Shown here: piece after piece, positions 1-4,536 of the stretch
How positions within the stretch are numbered: the stretch's first letter is position 1
Layout: every line of letters begins with the position of its first letter
NCBI GenBank assembly: GCA_040382215.1
Contig: JBEIFW010000199.1
Coordinates: 1-5,891, forward strand
DNA from: JBEIFW01 sp040382215
GTDB taxonomy: Bacteria > Actinomycetota > Acidimicrobiia > Acidimicrobiales > Ilumatobacteraceae
Length of the DNA stretch: 5,891 nucleotides
Direction: 5' to 3'
The notes under the pieces: generated by a model
Databases searched by the model: none
What the model saw: only the letters and a program-made list of their open reading frames with translations
What the model was told of the DNA's origin: nothing
Made by a program: the position numbers and the translations under genes

Positions 1-91
1 CCCGAGCCTGCGAGCGGCGCAGCTCGGGGAGCGGGCCGGCGCGATCGGCGCTGCGCTGGCCGCCGCCGGCGACCCGGCCGTGCGGCCCTGA
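1..91 (+). CDS. C-terminal end of a probable ROK-family kinase/regulator (partial)
   Basis: This is the open reading frame entering from the left edge. The first whole codon is at base 2 and the TGA is at 89-91, leaving 29 residues. The segment reads LRAAQLGERAGAIGAALAA. It resembles the last helix of ROK-family proteins (glucokinases, N-acetyl sugar kinases, NagC/XylR-type repressors), which typically end with a Leu-Gly-x-x-Ala-Gly-x-x-Gly-Ala-Ala pattern. The catalytic, ATP-binding and zinc motifs lie outside the window, so kinase and repressor cannot be told apart. A glucokinase would suit a neighbourhood with phosphofructokinase and glycerol kinase, but that is inference. The call rests on one short C-terminal motif. 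The gene converges on ppa, with 31 bp between stops and a hairpin in the gap. Confidence 0.55.
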   Translation, partial: PSLRAAQLGERAGAIGAALAAAGDPAVRP

Positions 92-95
92 CGAC

Positions 96-124
96 GACCG
101 GCCCCTCGCGCCCCACGGCCGGTC
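96..124. terminator. Hairpin between convergent genes, possible bidirectional terminator
   Basis: GACCGGCC at 96-103 pairs perfectly with GGCCGGTC at 117-124 (8 bp, almost all G-C), leaving a 13-nt loop. It lies 5 bp past the plus-strand stop at 91, and its right arm overlaps the first bases of the ppa stop codon on the other strand. Neither side has a T-run, so it is not a classical intrinsic terminator. GC-rich actinobacteria often use hairpins without U-tracts. Its position between two converging genes supports termination or 3'-end protection for both transcripts. Confidence 0.45.
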
Positions 125-629
125 AGGCGCCGAGGTGGTGGCGCTGCCGGGAGGCTTCGATCTCCCGCCAGGCCGCCTTGCGGCCCTCGAAACCGGCCGT
201 CGAGGAGTGCTTGCCGGGTTCGAGCATCTTGTAGACGTCGAAGAAATGCTTGATCTCCTCGAGGAGCTCCTCGGGCAGGTCGCGCAGGTCGTTCACCCGG
301 TCCCAGCGCGGCTCGTTGGGCGGGACGCAGAGGATCTTCGCGTCGGGCCCTTTCTCGTCGCGCATCCACAGCACCCCGACGGGCTTCGCCTCGACCCACA
401 CGCCCGGGAACGTCGGGTCGTCGAGCAGCACGAGAGCGTCGAGCGGGTCGCCGTCCTCGCCGAGGGTATCGGGGATGAACCCGTAGTCCGCGGGGTACAC
501 CGTGGCCGAGAACAGCCGACGGTCCAGGAATACCCGGCCGGTGTCGTGGTCGATCTCGTACTTGTTGCGGCTCCCCCGGGGGATCTCGACGACGACGTGG
601 ATGCAGCCCTCACGCGGGTTCCGTTCCAT
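123..629 (-). CDS. ppa: Inorganic pyrophosphatase (family I, soluble)
   Basis: A 168-residue cytoplasmic enzyme that hydrolyses pyrophosphate to two phosphates, pulling nucleotide, aminoacyl-tRNA and polymer synthesis forward. The family I signature is intact: EDGDPLD at 58-64 supplies the Asp residues matching E. coli D65, D67 and D70. D91 and D96 in the DEKGPDAK segment match D97 and D102. The substrate-binding stretch EIPRGSRNKYE (15-25), YPADYGFIPDTL (45-56) and the C-terminal IKHFFDVYKMLEPGK (about 125-139) are all typical. Length fits the bacterial form of about 160-175 residues, and it closely resembles mycobacterial Ppa. The ATG at 629 gives a natural N-terminus about 7 residues longer than the mycobacterial protein, and no upstream start is evident. 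The gene is divergent from the aminotransferase across 65 bp. A G-run directly before the ATG is too close for a good Shine-Dalgarno. Confidence 0.97.
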   Translation of the reverse strand: MERNPREGCIHVVVEIPRGSRNKYEIDHDTGRVFLDRRLFSATVYPADYGFIPDTLGEDGDPLDALVLLDDPTFPGVWVEAKPVGVLWMRDEKGPDAKILCVPPNEPRWDRVNDLRDLPEELLEEIKHFFDVYKMLEPGKHSSTAGFEGRKAAWREIEASRQRHHLGA

Positions 630-635
630 GCCCCC

Positions 636-663
636 AGTGTGGCGCGCGCAACGGACCGGTCGA
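636..663 (-). promoter_or_regulatory. Candidate ppa promoter (leaderless)
   Basis: On the minus strand, CACACT at 636-641 ends exactly 6 nt before the ppa ATG and keeps the A2 and T6 of a TAnnnT -10 element. TCGACC at 658-663, 16 bp further upstream, is a weak match to TTGAC. This would place the transcription start at or next to the start codon. The first -10 base is C rather than T, so this is the weakest but one of the six start-proximal elements. The position, more than the sequence, makes it credible. Confidence 0.35.
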
Positions 664-677
664 CGGCTCCGGCGCCC

Positions 678-685
678 GGTACCAT
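678..685 (+). promoter_or_regulatory. -10 element of aminotransferase gene (GGTACCAT)
   Basis: TACCAT at 680-685, preceded by GG, matches the actinobacterial TAnnnT -10 consensus and ends 9 nt before the ATG at 695. The same GGTACC(A/G)T octamer precedes two other plus-strand genes here. No Shine-Dalgarno sequence lies between it and the start, so the mRNA would have a leader of about 0-3 nt. I see no convincing -35 at 16-19 bp; the nearest TCGACG (660-665) is only 14 bp away. Confidence 0.6.
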
Positions 686-694
686 CGCCGTTCT

Positions 695-1897
695 ATGGAG
701 TTCCGCCGGATCACCAACCTGCCCCCGTACGTGTTCACGATCATCAACAACCTGAAGATCGAGGCACGCCGCGCCGGGGTGGACGTGATCGACCTCGGCT
801 TCGGCAACCCGGATCTCCCCTCGCCGCAGATCGCCGTCGACAAGCTCGCCGAGGCCGCCCAGATCGCCCGTAACCACCGGTACTCGCTGTCGCGCGGGTT
901 GCCCAAGCTCCGGGAAGCGGTCGCGGCGCTCTACGCCCGCAAGTGGGGTGTCGATCTCGACCCCGAGGTGGAGATCACCAACGCGATCGGCTCCAAGGAG
1001 GCCTTCAGCCACCTGATGTGGGTGCTGCTGCAGTCCGGCGACGCGGCGATCGTGCCCTCGCCGAGCTACCCGATCCACATCTACGGGCCGCTGTTCGCCG
1101 GCGCCGACCTGCGCCAGGTACCGATGCGGGCCATGAGCGACCCGCGCTCGGCGGATTTCGCCGCCGACTTCTTCGACTCGCTCGACAACGCCTGGAACGT
1201 CGGCTGGCCCAAGCCCCGGGTACTCGTGATCTCGTTCCCCCACAACCCGACCGGCGCGTGTGTCGACCTCCCGTTCATGCAGCGCGTCGTCGATTTCTGC
1301 CGGGAGCGGGAGATGATCTGCGTGCACGACTTCGCCTACGCCGATGTCGGCTTCGACGGCTACCGACCGCCGTCGATCCTGCAGGCCGAAGGGGCCAAGG
1401 AGTGTGCGGTCGAGCTGTACTCGCTCACCAAGAGCTTCTCGATGGCCGGTTGGCGGTGTGCGTTCATGGTGGGCAACCGCGACGTGGTCGGGGCGCTGGT
1501 CAAGTTGAAGAGCTATCTCGACTACGGCACCTTCCAGCCCATCCAGATCGCGGCCACCGTCACGATGAACGAGGCGTCGGACTACCCCGAGCACATCTGC
1601 GCGGCCTATCAAAGCCGGCGCGACGCCCTCGTGGACGGCCTCGGCCGGATCGGCTGGGACATCCCCAAGCCGCGCGGGACGATGTTCGTCTGGGCCCCGA
1701 TCCCCGAGCCCTATCGGGAGATGGGTTCGGTCGAGTTCGCGTCGCACATGGTGCGCGAGTGCGAGGTGGCCACCTCGCCCGGCGAGGGTTTCGGGCCCGG
1801 CGGCGACGGGTTCGTGCGCTTCGCGCTGATCGAGAACGAGCAGCGCATCGCGCAGGCCGTGCGCAACCTGCGCCGAGGCCTCGTCAAGCTGGCCTGA
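695..1897 (+). CDS. alaC: AlaC-type class I/II aminotransferase (probable glutamate-pyruvate transaminase)
   Basis: A 400-residue, cytoplasmic, PLP-dependent fold-type I aminotransferase. It resembles E. coli AlaC along its whole length and most likely interconverts alanine/2-oxoglutarate and pyruvate/glutamate. Visible hallmarks are RITNLPPYVF (5-14), the GFGNPD loop (35-40), HRYSLSRGLPKLR (61-73), the cofactor-phosphate loop GSKE (99-102), PSYPIHIYG (123-131), HNPTG with Asn184, Asp212 in HDFAYAD (pyridine-nitrogen contact), the Schiff-base Lys246 in SLTKSFSMAGWR, and Arg375 in VRFALIEN for the substrate carboxylate. AlaC itself is about 412 residues. The LL-diaminopimelate aminotransferase group shares several motifs and is the main alternative. 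The ATG at 695 starts directly at the conserved N-terminal motif. An ACT-domain gene follows after 81 bp on the same strand but has its own -10 element. Class is certain; substrate is inferred. Confidence 0.88.
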   Translation: MEFRRITNLPPYVFTIINNLKIEARRAGVDVIDLGFGNPDLPSPQIAVDKLAEAAQIARNHRYSLSRGLPKLREAVAALYARKWGVDLDPEVEITNAIGSKEAFSHLMWVLLQSGDAAIVPSPSYPIHIYGPLFAGADLRQVPMRAMSDPRSADFAADFFDSLDNAWNVGWPKPRVLVISFPHNPTGACVDLPFMQRVVDFCREREMICVHDFAYADVGFDGYRPPSILQAEGAKECAVELYSLTKSFSMAGWRCAFMVGNRDVVGALVKLKSYLDYGTFQPIQIAATVTMNEASDYPEHICAAYQSRRDALVDGLGRIGWDIPKPRGTMFVWAPIPEPYREMGSVEFASHMVRECEVATSPGEGFGPGGDGFVRFALIENEQRIAQAVRNLRRGLVKLA

Positions 1898-1934
1898 CGG
1901 CCGACGCAACGAAGCGTTCTCGGTCCCGTCACCA

Positions 1935-1953
1935 TTCCGACCGATCGTCGGAA
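1935..1953. promoter_or_regulatory. 19-bp perfect inverted repeat, candidate operator upstream of the ACT gene
   Basis: TTCCGAC at 1935-1941 and GTCGGAA at 1947-1953 are exact reverse complements separated by the 5 bp CGATC. The right arm covers the position where a -35 hexamer would lie relative to the -10 at 1966-1971, and the repeat ends 25 bp before the GTG. That placement suits a repressor or activator operator. The alternative is a terminator hairpin for the aminotransferase gene, whose stop is 37 bp upstream. No T-run follows, which favours an operator, though the 7-bp stem is stable enough for either role. Confidence 0.45.
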
Positions 1954-1963
1954 CTCGAGCCCA

Positions 1964-1971
1964 GGTACCGT
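1964..1971 (+). promoter_or_regulatory. -10 element of ACT-domain gene (GGTACCGT)
   Basis: TACCGT at 1966-1971, preceded by GG, ends 7 nt before the GTG at 1979. This fits a leaderless transcript beginning at or beside the start codon and decides in favour of that GTG over the in-frame GTGs at 1994 and 2000, which would cut into the first ACT strand. No Shine-Dalgarno is present. The octamer is identical to the one before the phosphofructokinase gene. Confidence 0.62.
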
Positions 1972-1978
1972 CGCCGCC

Positions 1979-2611
1979 GTGCAGCGTCATGTCGTGCGGG
2001 TGTGGCTCCCGGACCGGCCCGGTGCGCTCGGTCACGTCGCGAGTCGCATCGGCGCGGTCGGGGGCGACGTCGAGGGGATCGAGATCCTCGAGCGCGGTGC
2101 CGGACGTGCGATCGACGAGCTGGTGGTGGCCCTCGCCGACGACGCCCGCCTGCCGCTGCTGATCAGCGAGATCGGCGAGGTTGACGGCGTCGACGTCGAG
2201 GAGGTGCGCCCGCTGGCCGGCGAGTACCCCGACGCCGTGCTCGCCGTGCTCGAACTTGCGGTGCGCGCCGCCGAGGCGCCCGCCGGCGAGGTGCTCGACG
2301 TCCTCGTCGGCGGCCTGGCGCACTACCTCGAGTCGGACTGGGCGGTCGTGCTCGGCCGGGCCCAGGAGCTGCTGGCCGCCGCCGGGGAGGCCCCGTCGGC
2401 GGCGTGGCTCGCGGCGTTCGTCGCTGGGGCGGCTCACCTGCCGGCCGGGACCGAGGCCGCGCCGTCCGACCTCGCCTGGGCCTGCCTGGCCCGTCAGGGT
2501 TCGGTGCTGGCGCTCGGCCGCAAGGGACGACCGTTCCGGGCCCGCGAGCGGGCGCTCGTGACCCGGATGGCCCGCCTCGCCGACGCGCTCGGCGTGCCGG
2601 CGGCCTGCTGA
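1979..2611 (+). CDS. ACT-domain protein with GAF-like C-terminal half
   Basis: A 210-residue soluble protein with no signal peptide or membrane segment. Residues about 4-78 form an ACT domain: HVVRVWLPDRPGALGHVASRIG holds the first strand, the ligand-loop DRPGAL (12-17) and first helix, followed by GGDVEGIEIL. ACT domains bind small ligands, often amino acids, in regulators and allosteric enzymes. Residues about 82-205 look like a shortened GAF domain: a long helix, LESDWAVVLG (117-126), DLAWACLARQGSVLALGRKGRPFRARER (164-191 in parts) and a closing helix, a pattern common at GAF C-termini. No catalytic or DNA-binding segment is visible, so it would act as a sensor or partner protein. It follows an AlaC-type aminotransferase and may sense an amino acid, which is inference. 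Its stop is 9 bp from that of convergent glpK. Domain call for ACT is good; for GAF moderate. Confidence 0.8.
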   Translation: MQRHVVRVWLPDRPGALGHVASRIGAVGGDVEGIEILERGAGRAIDELVVALADDARLPLLISEIGEVDGVDVEEVRPLAGEYPDAVLAVLELAVRAAEAPAGEVLDVLVGGLAHYLESDWAVVLGRAQELLAAAGEAPSAAWLAAFVAGAAHLPAGTEAAPSDLAWACLARQGSVLALGRKGRPFRARERALVTRMARLADALGVPAAC

Positions 2612-2620
2612 TCGGGCGGG

Positions 2621-4099
2621 TCAGGCGTCGTCGGCCCACCGCCGGCTGCGGTCGACGGCACGGAGCCAGCGCCGGTGGTCGGCGTCGGCCTGCGTGCGGT
2701 CGAGGACGGGCTCGACGCGCCGGTCGAGCCGCCAGGTGGCCGCCACCTCGGTGGGGGAGGACCACATGCCCTCGGCGAGACCGGCCATGAATGCGGCGCC
2801 CAGCGCAGTGGTCTCCGATACCGCAGGGCGGGCGACGGTCACGCCGAGCTGATCAGCCTGGAGCTGCAGCAACAGGTCCATGACGGCCGCACCGCCGTCG
2901 ACGCGCAGCTCCCGCACCGGGAGACCGCCGGCGGACGCCATCGCATCGATGACGTCGCGGGTCTGGTAGGCCATCGCCTCGACCACGGCTCGGGCCAGGT
3001 GGGCCCGTGTGGTGCCCCGGGTGATCCCGACGATCGTGCCCCGGGCGTAGGGGTCCCACCACGGCGAACCGAGACCGGTGAACGCCGGTACGAGCACGAC
3101 GCCGTCGGTTCGATCGACCGAGGCGGCGAGCGGGCCGATCTCGGCCGCCGAGCCGATGACCCCGAGGCCGTCACGGAGCCATTGGATCGCGGCGCCGGTG
3201 ACGAAGATCGCGCCTTCGAGCGCGTAGGCGAACGTGCCGTCAGCGAGCTCCCAGGCGACGGTGGTGAGGAGTCCCTCCACTGGGTCCGGGCAGCGGTCGC
3301 CGACGTTCATGAGCACGAAACTGCCGGTGCCGTAGGTGTTCTTCGTCATGCCCGGCTCCAGGCAGGCCTGGCCGAACAGCGCAGCCTGCTGGTCGCCCGC
3401 GATGCCCGACACGGGGATACCGGCGGGCACCCCGGCGAGTTCGCTGGTCAGCCCGAGCCGGCCCGACGAGGGCGTCACGGCGGGGAGCGCTTCGACGGGG
3501 ACCGAGAGCACCTGGCAGAGCTCCTCGCTCCACCGGCGCTCGACGATGTCGTAGAGCATCGTGCGGCTGGCGTTCGACGGGTCGGTGGCGTGGACGGCCC
3601 CGCCGGTCAGGTTCCACACGAGCCACGAGTCGACGGTGCCCAGGGCGAGCGCGTCGTCGTGGCCGAGGTGACCGTGGCGCATCAGCCACTCGATCTTGGT
3701 GCCCGAGAAGTACGGATCGAGCACGAGCCCGGTCCGGGCCCGCACCAGGGGCAGCAGGCCCTCGGCGGTGAGTTCGTCGCAGCGCTCGGCGGTGCGACGG
3801 TCCTGCCAGACGATCGCCCGGTGCAGCGGGCGGCCGGTGCGACGGTCCCAGGCGACGACGGTCTCTCGCTGGTTGGTGATCCCGATCGCGACCGGAGGTT
3901 CGGCGAGGCGCTCGAGGACGTCCGTGAGCGTGGCCCGGGTGGCCGCCCAGATCTCGTCGGCGTCGTGCTCGACCCAGCCCGGCCGCGGGAAGTACTGCGG
4001 GAACTCCCGGTAGCTCGAATCGACGACGGCACCCGAGTGGTCCACGGCGAGGGAACGCACGCCGGTGGTCCCGGCGTCGATGGCGACGACGAACGGCAT
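2621..4099 (-). CDS. glpK: Glycerol kinase (FGGY family)
   Basis: A 492-residue cytoplasmic kinase that makes sn-glycerol 3-phosphate from glycerol and ATP; family members are usually about 495-505 residues, so it is full length. Features include the phosphate loop DAGTTGVR (8-15), Arg78-Glu79 in TNQRET and Tyr130 in PYFSGTKIEWLM (129-140), which contact glycerol, Trp98 in VWQDRRT, the base Asp236 in GIAGDQQAALFGQ (232-244), NTYGTGSF (254-261), FTGLGSPWWDPYARG (340-354) and the ADP-binding GGAA (402-405). The usual Gln of DQGTT is Ala9. The loop before GIAGDQQ reads AGIPV where E. coli has TRIPI, so the fructose-bisphosphate-binding Arg236 is absent. The His phosphorylated by HPr in Firmicutes is also absent. 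No glpF or glpD is in view. Another FGGY substrate is possible but the glycerol-binding set is complete. A small membrane-protein gene lies 17 bp upstream on the same strand. Confidence 0.93.
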   Translation of the reverse strand: MPFVVAIDAGTTGVRSLAVDHSGAVVDSSYREFPQYFPRPGWVEHDADEIWAATRATLTDVLERLAEPPVAIGITNQRETVVAWDRRTGRPLHRAIVWQDRRTAERCDELTAEGLLPLVRARTGLVLDPYFSGTKIEWLMRHGHLGHDDALALGTVDSWLVWNLTGGAVHATDPSNASRTMLYDIVERRWSEELCQVLSVPVEALPAVTPSSGRLGLTSELAGVPAGIPVSGIAGDQQAALFGQACLEPGMTKNTYGTGSFVLMNVGDRCPDPVEGLLTTVAWELADGTFAYALEGAIFVTGAAIQWLRDGLGVIGSAAEIGPLAASVDRTDGVVLVPAFTGLGSPWWDPYARGTIVGITRGTTRAHLARAVVEAMAYQTRDVIDAMASAGGLPVRELRVDGGAAVMDLLLQLQADQLGVTVARPAVSETTALGAAFMAGLAEGMWSSPTEVAATWRLDRRVEPVLDRTQADADHRRWLRAVDRSRRWADDA

Positions 4100-4105
4100 G
4101 CCCCG

Positions 4106-4111
4106 ACGCTA
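4106..4111 (-). promoter_or_regulatory. -10 element of glpK (TAGCGT, leaderless)
   Basis: On the minus strand, TAGCGT ends exactly 6 nt (CGGGGC) before the glpK ATG, placing the expected transcription start on the A of the ATG. It fits TAnnnT and sits only 5 bp after the stop of the upstream membrane-protein gene. glpK can therefore be transcribed on its own even if there is read-through. No clear -35 was found 16-19 bp upstream, within the end of the preceding gene. Confidence 0.58.
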
Positions 4112-4116
4112 AACGC

Positions 4117-4509
4117 TCAACGGCGATTGCTCGGTGGGCGACCACCGCCGGTGCGTTTGGTGGGCGCGGGGCGAGACCGCGGAGCCGGGGTGTCGGGGGC
4201 GGCCGCCGGGCGCCGCCGGCCCGACCCGCCCCGACCGGGGGCGGACCGGCCGGTCGAACTCGCCGAGCCGGTCGCGCCGCGACCGGGGCGAAGGCCGCCG
4301 GGCGGGTTCCACCCGAACTTGACCAGGACGACCGAGATACCGAGGTACACGACGGCACCGCCGACGCTTCCGAGGATCACCCCGGGGCCGTAGTCGTCGC
4401 GGGCGAAGATGAACAATGCCGCGTTGAACAGCAGCAGGTACACCGCGAACTGGCGCACCAGCCGCGGCCACGGAACGGGTCGGGTGCGGTCCCAGGCCAT
4501 CGACACCAT
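4117..4509 (-). CDS. Small two-helix membrane protein with basic Pro/Arg/Gly-rich tail
   Basis: I do not recognise a family. The 130-residue product has a short polar N-terminus, two hydrophobic segments at about 21-36 (FAVYLLLFNAALFIFA) and 43-63 (GVILGSVGGAVVYLGISVVLV), a short charged RDDYGP link, and a tail from about 68 to the end made mostly of Pro, Gly, Ser and Arg, which should be disordered and cytoplasmic if both ends face inward. Codon use is as GC-rich as the neighbours. The start is uncertain: ATG at 4509 gives 130 residues, and ATG at 4500 (MAWDRTRP) gives 127. The second lies 6 nt after a TAAATG hexamer, matching the leaderless spacing seen elsewhere, and I slightly favour it. 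It precedes glpK by 17 bp. A role in glycerol uptake is conceivable, but it is far too small to be a GlpF channel. Confidence 0.72.
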   Translation of the reverse strand: MVSMAWDRTRPVPWPRLVRQFAVYLLLFNAALFIFARDDYGPGVILGSVGGAVVYLGISVVLVKFGWNPPGGLRPGRGATGSASSTGRSAPGRGGSGRRRPAAAPDTPAPRSRPAPTKRTGGGRPPSNRR

Positions 4510-4530
4510 TTAGCACGGGCGCGGTACCGT
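4500..4530 (+). promoter_or_regulatory. pfk promoter (TCGACA ... GGTACCGT), leaderless
   Basis: TACCGT at 4525-4530, preceded by GG, ends exactly 6 nt before the ATG at 4537, so transcription should begin on the start codon. TCGACA at 4500-4505 matches five of six bases of TTGACA, but the 19-bp spacer is slightly long. The element overlaps the start region of the divergent membrane-protein gene. No Shine-Dalgarno is present. This is the best-formed promoter in the window. Confidence 0.65.
4507..4512 (-). promoter_or_regulatory. Weak -10-like element for the membrane-protein gene (TAAATG)
   Basis: On the minus strand, TAAATG is followed by 6 nt (GTGTCG) and then the ATG at 4500, the same geometry as glpK and the phosphofructokinase gene. 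The last base is G where TAnnnT needs T, which is a serious mismatch. If it is real, the ATG at 4509 lies inside the -10 element and cannot be the start. Confidence 0.28.
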
Positions 4531-4536
4531 TGGGCG

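Noticed and set aside
654..661. 8-bp palindrome GACCGGTC between ppa and the aminotransferase gene
   Set aside because: It is short and made of common GC-rich words, with no spacing or repeat that would point to an operator.
1117..1124. Another GGTACC within the aminotransferase gene
   Set aside because: The hexamer is TACCGA, lacking the essential final T, and it is inside a conserved coding region with no gene start following.
1903..1920. Small hairpin around AACGAAGCGTT after the aminotransferase stop
   Set aside because: The stem is only 4 bp with a 3-nt loop, and no T-run follows, so it is too weak to call a terminator.
293..2437. 714-codon open frame on the minus strand antisense to the aminotransferase and ACT genes
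   Set aside because: Its product is low-complexity, rich in Arg, His, Asp and Gly and without recognisable motifs. Both plus-strand genes beneath it have complete family motifs. Long antisense frames are expected in DNA with strong G/C third-position bias.
2596..2646. Inverted repeat GCCGGCGG / CCGCCGGC with a smaller GCCTG/CAGGC stem nested inside, at the convergent ACT-glpK ends
   Set aside because: The outer loop is 35 nt and the arms lie in both coding ends. Such GC-rich 8-mers arise easily by chance here, and there is no T-run. It could help termination, but the evidence is too weak to list as a feature.
2675..4393. 572-codon open frame on the plus strand antisense to glpK and the membrane-protein gene
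   Set aside because: glpK is complete and certain on the other strand. The plus-strand product has no motif and the composition of a codon-bias shadow.
4109..4516. 135-codon minus-strand frame overlapping the membrane-protein gene in another phase
   Set aside because: It is Arg/Pro-rich throughout, whereas the 4117-4509 frame has two well-formed hydrophobic helices and a start in leaderless context.
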